A DNA stretch of 64,000 nt, from positions 1,860,001 through 1,924,000 of the forward strand of contig OZ255630.1 of the NCBI GenBank assembly GCA_965276825.1, read 5' to 3'. The stretch is from G965276765 sp965276825 (GTDB lineage Bacteria > Actinomycetota > Acidimicrobiia > Acidimicrobiales > Palsa-688). Position 1 is the stretch's first letter, and every line of letters starts with the position of its first letter. This document shows, piece by piece, positions 31,405 to 40,641 of this stretch. The notes beneath the pieces are model-generated. The model was not told the DNA's origin. It made no database searches and saw only the letters and a program-made list of their open reading frames with translations. The position numbers were made by a program, and so were the translations under genes.

Positions 31405-31983
31405 GTGCAGCTGACCGTCGTCGCCACCGTCCTACCGCTCGTCGCGCTGGCCGAGCTGCCCGACAAGACGATGTTCGCGTCGCTGCTGCTGGCCGCGAGG
31501 GGCCGTCCCTTTCCGGTCTGGGTCGGTGCCGCCGCCGCCTTCGCCGTCCACGTCGCCATCGCCGTGACCGTCGGGGTCGTGGTCTTCCACCTGTTCCCCC
31601 ACCGGATCGTCGACGTCATCGTCGCCGTCCTCTTCGCGGGGGGAGCGGTCGTGTCGTGGAGATCCCGCCACGCCGAGGAGGCGGCCGTCGAGACCGTCGC
31701 CCACAGCCACCGGCGAACGGCCCTCACCGCCGCCGGGGTGATCTTCCTGGCCGAATGGGGCGACCTGACCCAGATCCTCACCGCCAACCTGGCGGCCAGG
31801 TACCACGACGCCGTGAGTGTCGGAGTCGGCGCCGTCGCCGGGCTCTGGTTGGTCGCCGCGGTCGCCGTGATCGGGGGTTCGAGCCTCCTTCGGGTCATCT
31901 CGGTGCGCAAGCTGCGCATGGCCACGGCGGTGATCCTGGGCGCACTCGCCGTGTGGAGCGCCGTCGGCGCCGCCACATCCTGA
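31405..31983 (+). CDS. TMEM165/GDT1 family Mn2+/Ca2+ transporter
   Basis: 192 residues, six transmembrane helices in two halves. The family's paired acidic motifs are present: ALAELPDKTMFASLLLAA in the first helix and FLAEWGDLTQILTANLAA in the second half, corresponding to the E-x-G-D-(K/R)-(T/S) signature (the first has Pro instead of Gly). These residues bind the cation. Bacterial members (MneA, Mnx) export Mn2+ and protect against manganese toxicity. GTG 31405 follows GAGGAG with 7 nt. I see no yybP-ykoY riboswitch-like structure in the 56-bp leader. Confidence 0.85.
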   Translation: MQLTVVATVLPLVALAELPDKTMFASLLLAARGRPFPVWVGAAAAFAVHVAIAVTVGVVVFHLFPHRIVDVIVAVLFAGGAVVSWRSRHAEEAAVETVAHSHRRTALTAAGVIFLAEWGDLTQILTANLAARYHDAVSVGVGAVAGLWLVAAVAVIGGSSLLRVISVRKLRMATAVILGALAVWSAVGAATS

Positions 31984-32063
31984 GACGTCGGACGACGACC
32001 CGTCACCCACGCGAAGCCGGACCTTCGGTCGCGCTCGATCCGCAGGCGTGGGAGAATCGTCCC

Positions 32064-33542
32064 ATGTCCTCGGCCCCCACCGACGCCGATCCCGCCGCCA
32101 TCCCGCCGCTCGAACCGCACGTCATCGTGCTCTTCGGCGCCAGCGGCGACCTGGCCCGTCGCAAGCTCATCCCCGGCCTGTTCCACCTGTTCCAGGCCGG
32201 GCTGCTGCCCGACTTCCGGATCGTCGGATCGTCTCTCGAGGACATGACCGACCAGGACTTCGTCGACCAGGCCCGCAAGGCCTGCGACGAGTTCGCCCGC
32301 GGCGGCGTGACCGACGAGCAGTGGGAGGCCTTCGCCGGCAACCTGCGCTACGCCGCCCAGCCCGCCGGCGCCGGCCGCCTCCGCCAGGTCGTCGACCGCT
32401 GCGACGCCGAGCTCGGACTCGCGACGCGCCGCCTCCACTACCTGAGCATCCCTCCGTCGGCGGCGGGCAACGTGGTGCGGATGCTCGCCGACGCCGACCT
32501 CGTCGACCGGGCCCGCATCATCATGGAGAAGCCCTTCGGCACCGACCTGGCGTCGGCGCGCCGGCTCAACTCCACCGTCCACGAGATCTTCCGCGAGGAT
32601 CAGGTCTTTCGCATCGACCATTTCCTCGGGAAGGAGGCGGCCCAGAACATCCTCGCCTTTCGCTTCGCCAACGGCCTCTTCGAGCCCATCTGGAACCGCG
32701 ACCACATCGACCACGTCCAGATCGACGTGCCCGAGACCCTGTCGGTCGGGAGCAGGGCCGCTTTCTACGAATCGACCGGCGCCTTCCGCGACATGGTCGT
32801 CACCCACCTGTTCCAGATCCTCGCCTTCATGGCCATGGAGCCGCCCACGGCCCTCGAGCCCAAGGCCATCAGTGAGGAGAAGAACAAGGTCTTCCGCTCC
32901 CTGCGCCCGCTCGACCCCGCCTGGGTGATCCGCGGCCAGTACGAGGGATACCGCTCGACCGAGGGCGTCGACCCCCGCTCGGAGACCGAGACCTTCGTCG
33001 CCCTGCGGGCCGAGATCGACAACTGGCGCTGGGCCGGCGTCCCGTTCTTCCTCAGGACCGGCAAGCAGATGGCCGAGGGGGCGCGGATCATCTCCATCGC
33101 CTTCCGTGAGCCACCGAAGAGCATGTTTCCCGCCGGTTCCGGTGTCGGCACACTCGGCCCCGACCACCTCACCTTCGACCTGGCGGACTCGTCGAAGCTG
33201 TCGCTGTCGTTCTACGGCAAGCGACCGGGCCCCGGGATGAAGCTCGACAAGCTCAGCCTGCAGTTCGCCCTCCACGAGACCGATCAGGAATCGGACGTGC
33301 TCGAAGCCTACGAGCGCCTGATCCACGACGCCATGATGGGCGACCACACGCTGTTCAACACCGCCGAGGGCATCGAGCGGCTGTGGGAGGTCTCCGCCCC
33401 GCTCCTCGAGAGCCCGCCGCAGGTGCTGCCCTACTGGGCCGGCTCGTGGGGCCCGGCCACCGTCGACGGACTGATCGCCCCCCGGCGTTGGCGACTCCCG
33501 TTCCGCAGGGGTTGGCGGTCCAAGCAGACCACCACGGGTTGA
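32064..33542 (+). CDS. zwf: Glucose-6-phosphate 1-dehydrogenase
   Basis: 492 residues; first enzyme of the oxidative pentose phosphate pathway, makes 6-phosphogluconolactone and NADPH. VIVLFGASGDLARRKLIPGLF near residue 20 is the coenzyme-binding site and RIDHFLGKEAAQNI near 185 carries the active-site His and Lys; EKPFG near 155 is also diagnostic. The C-terminal half (QVLPYWAGSWGP near the end) is complete. ATG 32064 is preceded by GGGAG at about 9 nt. Stands alone rather than beside tal, pgl or opcA, unlike most actinobacteria. A second, linked copy may exist elsewhere. Confidence 0.95.
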   Translation: MSSAPTDADPAAIPPLEPHVIVLFGASGDLARRKLIPGLFHLFQAGLLPDFRIVGSSLEDMTDQDFVDQARKACDEFARGGVTDEQWEAFAGNLRYAAQPAGAGRLRQVVDRCDAELGLATRRLHYLSIPPSAAGNVVRMLADADLVDRARIIMEKPFGTDLASARRLNSTVHEIFREDQVFRIDHFLGKEAAQNILAFRFANGLFEPIWNRDHIDHVQIDVPETLSVGSRAAFYESTGAFRDMVVTHLFQILAFMAMEPPTALEPKAISEEKNKVFRSLRPLDPAWVIRGQYEGYRSTEGVDPRSETETFVALRAEIDNWRWAGVPFFLRTGKQMAEGARIISIAFREPPKSMFPAGSGVGTLGPDHLTFDLADSSKLSLSFYGKRPGPGMKLDKLSLQFALHETDQESDVLEAYERLIHDAMMGDHTLFNTAEGIERLWEVSAPLLESPPQVLPYWAGSWGPATVDGLIAPRRWRLPFRRGWRSKQTTTG

Positions 33543-33567
33543 CCCCCCCGGGCGTACGGTTGCGTGC

Positions 33568-33825
33568 ATGTGCCGCAACATCACGCCCCTGCGCGGCCTC
33601 GAGCCCGGCGCCACGCCGACGGAGATCCGAGCCGCCGCCCTCCAGTACGTCCGCAAGGTCGGTGCCCTGACCCAGGTCTCGCCGAGGACCGAGGCCGCCG
33701 TTGCCCGTGCGGTCTCCCGGATCGCCGAGGCCACCGCCGATCTGATCGCCGAGCTGCCGGAGCGGGCGACGCCGCCGGCGATCCTCCCTCCGCTGCGGCG
33801 CCGGCCGATCCGCCCGGTGGGCTGA
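33568..33825 (+). CDS. DUF2277 family protein
   Basis: 85 residues. MCRNITPLRGLEPGATPTEIRAAALQYVRKVGALTQ is the DUF2277 signature (MCRNIxxLxNxEPPAT, ALQYVRK). The family is small, conserved in actinobacteria and some proteobacteria, and of unknown function; the invariant Cys2 is present. ATG 33568 follows TACGGT (33555-33560) by 7 nt, so it is probably leaderless. The C-terminus is Pro/Arg-rich. Confidence 0.88.
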   Translation: MCRNITPLRGLEPGATPTEIRAAALQYVRKVGALTQVSPRTEAAVARAVSRIAEATADLIAELPERATPPAILPPLRRRPIRPVG

Positions 33826-33826
33826 C

Positions 33827-33840
33827 CGCTAGCGCTAGCG
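33827..33840. terminator. 14-bp palindrome between convergent genes
   Basis: CGCTAGCGCTAGCG is a perfect palindrome directly after the DUF2277 stop and containing the TAG stop of the CYTH-CHAD gene. It may form a short bidirectional hairpin, though the stem is only 5-7 bp. Confidence 0.35.
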
Positions 33841-35310
33841 CAGGGACCGCCTGGCGGCCTTGCGCAGCGCCTTGCGCTCGACGGCCCACACCTCGAGGAC
33901 CCGGCGCTGCTCGGTGCGCTCGGCGGCCACCGCCAGTCCGGCCGCGAACGCGGCCGCCGGCGAGGAGGTGGCGGCGGCCGATGTCAACCAGGCCTCGGCG
34001 ACCACCGCGTCGTGGTAGGCGCCCAGCGAGCCCTGCACGGCCTCGGCCCGCTTGGCCAACCTGGCGGGCACCGCGCCGACCGCAGCGGCGGACTCGGCCG
34101 AGTACCTGAGCCGCTTGGCGTCCTTGCGCAGGGCGTGGAGCCGCTCGGGGGTGGGGCGGCGGGCGATGACGCCCTCGTGGCGCAGGTACCGCCGACCGGA
34201 GCGGCGGACTCCCGAGCGGACGGCGGCCCGACCACGACCTCGGGCCCCGGCCGGACGATCGGACGCACCGGCCTCGAGCCGTCGGAGCAGCACGAGGTAC
34301 CGACCGCTGTCGTAGGCCTCGGCGAGCGCCGCCGTCGCGGCGGCGTGCTCACCGTCGAGGCGTTCGACGAGCTCCGACGATCCTGGTCCGCCGGCCCCCG
34401 TCGCGTGAGCCGCGCCTGCGAGTCGCGAACGCAGGATGTCGAGGTCGCGCACGGCGCCGAGGGCACCCCCCAGCCAGCGGACGTCGGCGACGACGGCCCG
34501 GCGCCACTCGGCGTCGAGCTCGTCGCGGTGGGTCTTCAGCTCGGACCGCAGACGTCGGAGCGCGACGCGAGCCCGGTGGACAGCCTCGGGCTGGCCGACC
34601 CGGATCCCCACCTCCACGGCGAGCAGCTCGTCGAGGGCGCGCTTCGCCGAGGGCGCGAAGCCGTGGCGCGGCGGCCGCCGCGGGGCCGACCCCTCGAGGC
34701 TGCGCAGCCTCCGCCGGAGGGCCCGCCGCAGCTTCGGCTGTTGGCCGCTGCGGGCTGCTCCCCCCTTGGCCATGCCGGCCGCCACCTGGCGCTCCAGCTT
34801 GCGGTCGGGCCGGTCCAGCTCGACCTCGATCTCGCGGAACCGGCCGGTGCCACCGGCGGTGATGGTCACGACGTCGTCGTCGACCTCGGCGAGCCGCGTG
34901 CCCTTGCGGTCGACGAGCTCGACCCGGCGGCGGACCGTGGACAGCTGGGCCACGAGCTCGAGCGGGGAGCCGCCCGCCAGGCCCCGCACCAGGCCCACCG
35001 CCTCGTCGGGGAGCTCGCCGTGGCGGTCGGGCCACGACCGCTCGACCCGGTCGGCCATCCGCCCACCCGGCCCGCTGGCGGGCACCTTGAGCGTCCAGGA
35101 GTCCTCGCCGAGGCCCGACAGCTCACGACGGTGGCGGAGCGTCACCCCGCGGCGCAGCAACCGGAGGTCGGCGGTATCGAAGTAGTCGGCCCGCAATCCG
35201 ATCTCGGGTCGCGGCAGGACCGACAGCCCTTTGACGACGCCGGCGAGGTCCGGGAGCTCGGCGCCCAGCGCCAGGTCGAACTTGACCTCCCGCTCGCGGT
35301 GGTCCTCCAT
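33835..35310 (-). CDS. CYTH and CHAD domain protein
   Basis: 491 residues. ATG 35310 has GGAGGAG 6 nt upstream. The CYTH domain (1-200) begins with the EREVK motif (ExExK) that binds triphosphate and metal; later YFDTADLRLLRRGVTLRHRR and the acidic FREIEVEL fit the tunnel fold. The CHAD domain (about 225-480) has the conserved His/Arg helices: VHRARVALRRLRSELKTHR, AVRDLDILRSRL, ERLHALRKDAKRLRYSAE. CHAD domains bind inorganic polyphosphate, and CYTH domains hydrolyse or bind tripolyphosphate, so a role in polyphosphate handling is likely. No ppk or ppx nearby. Confidence 0.9.
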   Translation of the reverse strand: MEDHREREVKFDLALGAELPDLAGVVKGLSVLPRPEIGLRADYFDTADLRLLRRGVTLRHRRELSGLGEDSWTLKVPASGPGGRMADRVERSWPDRHGELPDEAVGLVRGLAGGSPLELVAQLSTVRRRVELVDRKGTRLAEVDDDVVTITAGGTGRFREIEVELDRPDRKLERQVAAGMAKGGAARSGQQPKLRRALRRRLRSLEGSAPRRPPRHGFAPSAKRALDELLAVEVGIRVGQPEAVHRARVALRRLRSELKTHRDELDAEWRRAVVADVRWLGGALGAVRDLDILRSRLAGAAHATGAGGPGSSELVERLDGEHAAATAALAEAYDSGRYLVLLRRLEAGASDRPAGARGRGRAAVRSGVRRSGRRYLRHEGVIARRPTPERLHALRKDAKRLRYSAESAAAVGAVPARLAKRAEAVQGSLGAYHDAVVAEAWLTSAAATSSPAAAFAAGLAVAAERTEQRRVLEVWAVERKALRKAARRSLR

Positions 35311-35390
35311 GTGCGTCTCCTCCACGACTCGCCGGCGTTCCCGGGCAGTCTCCGAGCGTACGGCAGCCGCACCGGCGAGGTGGCCGGCAG

Positions 35391-37105
35391 TCAGTGGCCT
35401 GTGCCCAGCTCGACGGCCTTGACGACGAGGAGGACAGCGCTGACCACCAGGTAGGCGCAAAGGGCGAGGACCCCAGCGCGCAGGCCGGGCGACCACCTGA
35501 CCGGCTCGAGCAGCGCGAGCGGCGGCATCCGCCACGACATCTTCTCGGCCCGAGGCGCGCGCCGCGGAGGCGGGACCGCCTGTCCCGTTCTCCGCCCGAG
35601 GGAGCGAACCACGAGGACGGCGACCATCCCGCCGACGGCGAGGGCGGCGGTGAGGATCACGAACACCGCGGTCACGTCGACGTGGGGGAACAGCGTCGTC
35701 GCCATCAGCGTCCCCGACAGGACGAGCAGGATGCCGACGATGACCGCCGCAACAAGGTTGAGCCACCTGGCGTCGACCCACGGCCCGAGAACCTGGCGGT
35801 CGTTGCACAACAGCAGGAGGAAGACGCTGGCCGACGGCAGGAGCAGGCCGGCGAGGGCCTGGACGCTGGTGGTGATCAGGCCGAGGGGCGCGCCCGGGAC
35901 GAGGACGATGCCGGCGGCGAGGAACACCATGGCCGTGTAGACAGGTAGAATTGCTTGGCGTCCGCGAACCCGCGGTGCAGCGAGTGGCGGATGCCGAACA
36001 CGTCCCCGAACGCGTAGCTCGTCGACAGGGTCACGGCGGCTGCGCCGACGATGCTGGCGTCGAAGAGGACGACGGCGAAGATGGCGCCGAGGACCCGGCT
36101 GTGGCTGGCGAGGAGGTGGGCGACACCGGCGGCATCGGTGAACCGGCCGACCGCACCGGTCCCCCTGGCCGCGAAGTCGGCGGTCGCCATCAACGCGCCG
36201 GCGCCGATCACGACGACCAGGGCGCCGAGCACCGTGTCCACCCGCTCGTAGCTGATGAAGCGGGGGGTGATCCGCTTGTCCACGATGTTGGACTGCTGGA
36301 AGAACAGCTGCCACGGCGCCACCGTCGTGCCGACGATGGCGATGATCAACAGGACGGCGGCCGACGAGACGCCCCCCTGGATGTGGGGGACGACGAAGTC
36401 GTGGGCGACGTGGCCCCACCTCGGGTGGGAGATGAGCACCATCGGCACCTGGATCAGGCTGATGGCGATGAACACGAACATGGCCCGCTCCCAGCGGCGG
36501 AAGCTACCCGACGCCATGATCGCCACCAGCGCGACCGCGGCGACCGGCACGGCTGCGTACTCGGAGATGCCCGCGTAGGACGCGGCCAGGGAGATCCCGA
36601 TGAACTCGGTGACGATGGTCAGGAAGTTGAGGACGAAGAGGTCGCCGACGCTGAACCAGCCCCACCCGCGACCAAAGCGCTCGTTGATCAGCCGGGCGTG
36701 GCCGACGCCGGTGACCGCTCCGAGGCGGACCACCATCTTTTGGTTCACGACCAGGACCGGGATGAGCAGGATGAGGGTCCACAGCAGGCTGGTCCCGTAG
36801 TTCTGCCCGGCCTGGGCGTAGGTGGACACCCCTCCGGCGTCGTTGTCGCCGACCATGACGATGATGCCGGGGCCGACGATGGCGCCGAGGGTGAGGAGCC
36901 GCTGCTTCCAGGTGCTGCGGCTCCCGACGTCGCCGACGGCGATGCGGCCGAGCGCTCCCTCGATGTCGCCGAGATGGGCGCGGTCGAGCACGGCCGACGA
37001 CGAGGTGGTGAGCTCCGGTGGGGTCGCGTCGGGGACGGCGGGGAGGGGAGCCGCCTCCCTCTGCGCGGGCTGGCGGGCGCCACGGCGGTCGACCATCTCA
37101 GTCAC
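35391..37105 (-). pseudogene. Nramp-like divalent metal transporter with one frameshift
   Basis: Frames 37105-35940 and 35940-35391 join to a 570-residue membrane protein. Part 1 has GPGIIVMVGDNDAGGVSTYAQAG (equivalent of the Nramp DPGN motif in helix 1) and GTTVAPWQLFFQQSNIVDK in helix 6, then stops making sense after DAKQFYL. Part 2 continues with VYTAMVFLAAGIVLVPGAPLGLI in the other frame. A single missing base near 35943 explains this. The variant DNDAGG motif and APW in helix 6, rather than DPGN and MPH, point to the Nramp-related Mg2+ transporter group. GTG 37105 (or ATG 37096) overlaps the stop of the MgtE-N/CBS gene, so they form an operon. Decay or sequencing error cannot be told apart. 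Confidence 0.82.
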
Positions 37106-38387
37106 CGCCGTCGTCGCGGTCGGTCGTGACGTCGGGCTCCGGGACCGCCGGCACCGGGTCGGGTCGGGGCGCGGGCTCCCTGCGCCGCCAGTCGGGCGGG
37201 ATGGTCGCTTCGAGGACGTCGTCGACGGTGATCACCCCGAGCATGCGGTTGGCCCCGTCGACCACCGCGATGGTGATGAGGTTGTAGTCGGCCATGAGGA
37301 TGGCCACGTCGACCACGTCGGTGTCCGGCAGGACGCGCACCGGGTCGTCGTCGACCACGTCGGCGATCAGGGCCTCGGGGGGCGCATGGAGCAACGCGGC
37401 CACACCGGCGGTGCCGACGAGGCGGCCGTCGTCGTCGATGGCGTGGAGCGTCACGAGGGCCTCGGGTTGCACGGTGGTGGCCAGCGTGACCCGCCGGAGG
37501 CCCTCCTCGACCGTGGCCTCCGGCGGACCGGTGACGAACTCGACGCCCATCAGCCCCCCGGCGCTGGTCGCGTTGAACCCCATCAGGGTCAGGACCTTGA
37601 CCCGGGTGGCGGCGGGGAGCAGGTCGATGACGGCCCGCCTGCGGACCTGGGGCAGCTCGTTGACCGCGTCGACCGCGTCGTCGGCCCGCACGTGGCTGAC
37701 GACCCCGGCCACGTCCTCGTCGCTGCGGTCCCGGAACAGGCGGGTGGCCAGGTCGGGGTCGAGCTCCTCGAACACGTCGGCCTCGAGCTCGGGGTCGGTG
37801 TGGACGGCGTCGAGGATCTCCGTGCCCTCCTTGCCCGACGCCTCCTCGAGCAGGTCGGCCAGCTGCGCCGGCTTCAGCCGGCTGAGGCGCCGGAAGGGGC
37901 CACGGGCGACACTGCTGGCGCGGTGGCCGATCAGTGGCTCGAAGGAGCGCCAGTCCCGGCAGGCGTGGCCCCCGCCCTGGCGAAGCAGGCCGAAGAGCCT
38001 GGCCGGGCGCCGGGTGTCGAGGCAGGAGAGCACCAGGCCCTCACCGCTCGGCGCCAGCTCGACGTCCCAGGCGCGCACGAGCTCTGCCTCGCCGACGTCG
38101 ATCAGGCGGTGACCGAGGATGTCCTCGCGCAGCTGGACCTCCCCGTCCCTGCGATCGAAGCTGCGCAGGTCGAGCTTGGACTTGGCCAGCTCGATGCGCC
38201 GGGCGCTGAGCTCCGCGACCCTGGCGATCGGCACGAAGACCCGGCGGCCGTCGAGCCGGACGACGACCCCGGTGACGAGAGGATGGTCACCGTCTCGCAG
38301 GCGGACGATGACGTCGTCCAACTTCCCGACGCTCTCGCCCGTCGGCGAGAAGAGCTGCTGGTCGAGGAGGGAGGAGAGATGCGGCAC
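37098..38387 (-). CDS. PRC-barrel / MgtE N-terminal / CBS-pair regulatory protein
   Basis: 429 residues, soluble. Order: two PRC-barrel-like parts (FSPTGESVGKLDDVIVRLRDG near 15-35 and further to about 165), the MgtE N-terminal superhelical domain (KPAQLADLLEEASGKEGTEILDAVHTDPELEADVFEELDPD, about 170-280) and a CBS pair (about 290-410; ITIAVVDGANRMLGVITVDDVLEAT). It has no transmembrane domain, so it corresponds to the cytosolic Mg2+-sensing part of an MgtE channel made as a separate protein. GTG 38387 has AAGGAG at 7 nt. Co-transcribed with the Nramp-like gene; it may gate that transporter by sensing Mg2+ or Mn2+, which is inference. Confidence 0.85.
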   Translation of the reverse strand: MPHLSSLLDQQLFSPTGESVGKLDDVIVRLRDGDHPLVTGVVVRLDGRRVFVPIARVAELSARRIELAKSKLDLRSFDRRDGEVQLREDILGHRLIDVGEAELVRAWDVELAPSGEGLVLSCLDTRRPARLFGLLRQGGGHACRDWRSFEPLIGHRASSVARGPFRRLSRLKPAQLADLLEEASGKEGTEILDAVHTDPELEADVFEELDPDLATRLFRDRSDEDVAGVVSHVRADDAVDAVNELPQVRRRAVIDLLPAATRVKVLTLMGFNATSAGGLMGVEFVTGPPEATVEEGLRRVTLATTVQPEALVTLHAIDDDGRLVGTAGVAALLHAPPEALIADVVDDDPVRVLPDTDVVDVAILMADYNLITIAVVDGANRMLGVITVDDVLEATIPPDWRRREPAPRPDPVPAVPEPDVTTDRDDGGD

Positions 38388-38515
38388 GGACCGGCTCCTT
38401 CACGAGGGCGGGGCGCGTCGACACGGCGTTCTCGTGGTCCGGCCACGAGCCGACAAGCTGAGCGTGGACGATCGCCGCACGGATCTCAAGCCGCACGGAT
38501 GTCAAGCTGGGACTC

Positions 38516-38884
38516 GTGACGGTCGAGCCCGGTTTCGTGACCCCCCGCGCCGACGCCCTGCTACGGGCGCGTGCGGAGGCGACCGAGTTGATCGCCGACC
38601 TGGGCGTTGAGCTCCTGGCCATCGCCGAGAGCACCGAGGCCAACCCCGACGACGAGCACGACGCGGAGGGATCGACGGTCGGCTTCGAGCGGGCGAGGGT
38701 CGGCTCGCTCCTCGAGCGCGCCCGCCGATCGGCGGCCCGCATCGAGGAGGCCATAGCGCGGCTCGATGCCGGCGATTACGGCCGGTGCGTCACCTGCGGC
38801 GCGGTGATCCCCGACGAGCGCCTGGATGCGCTGCCCCACGCGACGTCGTGTTTCGCGTGCGCGGCGGCCGCCCGGGGTCGGTAG
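38516..38884 (+). CDS. DksA/TraR C4-type zinc finger protein
   Basis: 122 residues. The N-terminal coiled coil (ADALLRARAEATELIADLGVELLAIAEST, later ERARRSAARIEEAIARLDAGDYG) leads to the zinc finger CVTCGAVIPDERLDALPHATSCFAC with four Cys. DAGDYGRCVTCG is the standard TraR/DksA signature. Such proteins bind RNA polymerase in its secondary channel and alter transcription; actinobacterial members are poorly known. GTG 38516 is used; GGGA lies close upstream. The acidic loop at the coiled-coil tip is present only partly (NPDDEHDAEG). Confidence 0.85.
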   Translation: MTVEPGFVTPRADALLRARAEATELIADLGVELLAIAESTEANPDDEHDAEGSTVGFERARVGSLLERARRSAARIEEAIARLDAGDYGRCVTCGAVIPDERLDALPHATSCFACAAAARGR

Positions 38885-38950
38885 CGAGCGGCAGCGGCAG
38901 GTGGGCGCGCTCCCACGCCTTCGCCTGAGTCCCGTCACCCTCGACACCCG

Positions 38951-40117
38951 TCAGGCCTGCCCCCGCCAGGTCACCCAGATGACGGTGGCGTCGTCGCGGA
39001 GGCGGTGGTCCTGGTACGCGAGCGCATCGTGGACGAGCCGCCGTACCGCCGCGTCGGACGGGGAGCTCGATCGCGCCGCCTCCGCGACCAGGTCGACGAA
39101 CCGGTCGACGCCGAAGGGGACCCCGTCGGAGTTGCGTCCCTCGACGACACCGTCGGTGTACAGCACGACACCGTCACCCGGTTGGAGCTGGTGGCTCGCC
39201 TGCTCGGCCAGGGCACCACCGAGACCCCACGGCAGGGACGGCTCGCACCGCAGTGGACGGACGCTTCCCCCGTGCACCAGGAGCGGCGCCGGGTGACCGG
39301 CGTTGGTCCAGCGCAACTCGCCGTCGCGCAGGTCGAGCTGGGCCAGGAGCCCGGTGACGAACGGCTCCCCGCCGAACTGCTCGCCGACGATGCGGTCCAG
39401 ACGTCGGTGGACGACCTCGAGCGGCTGGCCCTCCCTGCGGTCGTGGCGGTAGCTGCCCATGGCGAGCGCGGACACGACGCTGGCGGAGAGCCCGTGGCCC
39501 ATCGCATCCATGACGACGAGGTCGAGCTTGGATCCGTTGACCACGTGGTCGAAGCTGTCACCGCCCACGTCGTAGGCCGGCTCGAGCATCCCGACGGAGG
39601 TGGCCTCCGGTACGTGGAGGCGCAGCGGCGGCAGCAGGTCCCACTGCATGCTGGCCGGGAGGCTCATCGCCTTGCGCCGCCGTACGAGGTTGTAGAGGTC
39701 GGTGGCGCGCGCCGCCGCCAGGATGGCCAGTCCCGCGAACATCCCCAGCTCCTCGAGCGCCGACCGCTCGAGGCTCTGACCGGCTCCGAAGATCAGACCG
39801 AGGACACCGGTGCAGTCCGTGCCCTCGAGCACCGGTACCCAGACTCGGGACGCTCCCGGGATCGCCTCGGTGAGCACCCGCCGGTCCCGGAGAGCGAGCC
39901 CGGCGGTCGTGTCCTGAACGGCCAGGGGCACGGGGAGGTCGACGTGGGGCTGGCCGTCGGGAAGGGGCAACAGCGTCGTCTGCTCGAAGTCGACGAGCAG
40001 CGTCATCGAGTCCGTCGCCCCCGCCCGGCGCGCCAGATCGCCGATCACCTCGCCAACTGCGGTCGGTGCCAGCGCGTGCAGGGCGCGCAGCGCCGCTCCG
40101 AAGTCGGTGTCGTCCAC
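38951..40117 (-). CDS. GAF and PP2C (SpoIIE-type) serine phosphatase
   Basis: 388 residues. Residues about 1-165 form a GAF-like sensor (DLARRAGATDSMTLLVDFEQTTLLPLPDG, later VWVPVLEGTDCTGVLGLIF). The linker helix (DLYNLVRRRKAMSLPASMQWDLLPP) leads to the PP2C/SpoIIE domain with the metal-binding DVGGDSFDH, DAMGHGLSASVV, TNAGHPAPLLV, VVLYTDGVVE and DDATVIWV. It should dephosphorylate an anti-sigma-factor antagonist in a partner-switching cascade. No anti-sigma or antagonist gene lies adjacent. GTG 40117 follows GGAGG; the longer frame to 40156 is less likely. Confidence 0.88.
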   Translation of the reverse strand: MDDTDFGAALRALHALAPTAVGEVIGDLARRAGATDSMTLLVDFEQTTLLPLPDGQPHVDLPVPLAVQDTTAGLALRDRRVLTEAIPGASRVWVPVLEGTDCTGVLGLIFGAGQSLERSALEELGMFAGLAILAAARATDLYNLVRRRKAMSLPASMQWDLLPPLRLHVPEATSVGMLEPAYDVGGDSFDHVVNGSKLDLVVMDAMGHGLSASVVSALAMGSYRHDRREGQPLEVVHRRLDRIVGEQFGGEPFVTGLLAQLDLRDGELRWTNAGHPAPLLVHGGSVRPLRCEPSLPWGLGGALAEQASHQLQPGDGVVLYTDGVVEGRNSDGVPFGVDRFVDLVAEAARSSSPSDAAVRRLVHDALAYQDHRLRDDATVIWVTWRGQA

Positions 40118-40165
40118 CCCTCCATCCTCCTCTGCGGACGGCCGCCGGCACCACACCGCCGCAGG

Positions 40166-40597
40166 TCAGCGTGGGGGCGGGGCGACGAAGATGCAGAACG
40201 GATGGCCAGCCGGATCGGCGTAGACGCGCAACGGCTCGTCGGGGTCGTCGGAGCGGTCGAGCAGCATCGTCGCGCCGAGCTCCACGGCGCGACGATGCTG
40301 GCCGTCCAGGTCGGCGACGGCGGGCACCGTGAGGTCCAGGTGGAGTTGCTGGGGGACGACAGGGTCGGGCCAGGTCGGAGCGGCCAGATCCGGCACCTGC
40401 TGGAAGGCCACGCGGGTGCCGGGGCCGGGGCCGACCAGGACGAGCCAATCCGCACCTGCCGGGTCGGGTTGGCCGGCCGGAGGCGCCTCGTCGCCAGGGC
40501 GGTACTCGTAGCCGAGCAGGCGGCGGTAGAACTCGGCGAGGCCTCTGGCGTCGGTCGTGTCGAGCACCACCTGGCGAAGGAGAGGGAAGGCGGTCAC
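40166..40597 (-). CDS. VOC superfamily (glyoxalase/bleomycin-resistance-like) protein
   Basis: 143 residues, two beta-alpha-beta-beta-beta modules: QVVLDTTDARGLAEFYRRLLGYEYRPGDE at the start and HLDLTVPADLDGQHRRAVELGATML-like sequence in the second half, ending VYADPAGHPFCIFVAPPPR. The final PAGHPFCI is characteristic of the glyoxalase-like group common in actinobacteria. Metal ligands (His/Glu) seem partly present. GTG 40597 follows GAGGAG. Substrate unknown. Confidence 0.85.
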   Translation of the reverse strand: MTAFPLLRQVVLDTTDARGLAEFYRRLLGYEYRPGDEAPPAGQPDPAGADWLVLVGPGPGTRVAFQQVPDLAAPTWPDPVVPQQLHLDLTVPAVADLDGQHRRAVELGATMLLDRSDDPDEPLRVYADPAGHPFCIFVAPPPR

Positions 40598-40641
40598 GTG
40601 CGCTCCTCGTCTCGGGGGCGGGGCGCGACACTGGAGCTGTC

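Noticed and set aside
33827..33840. Integration site or restriction-related palindrome
   Set aside because: Short 14-bp palindrome between two convergent genes, most easily read as part of a terminator.
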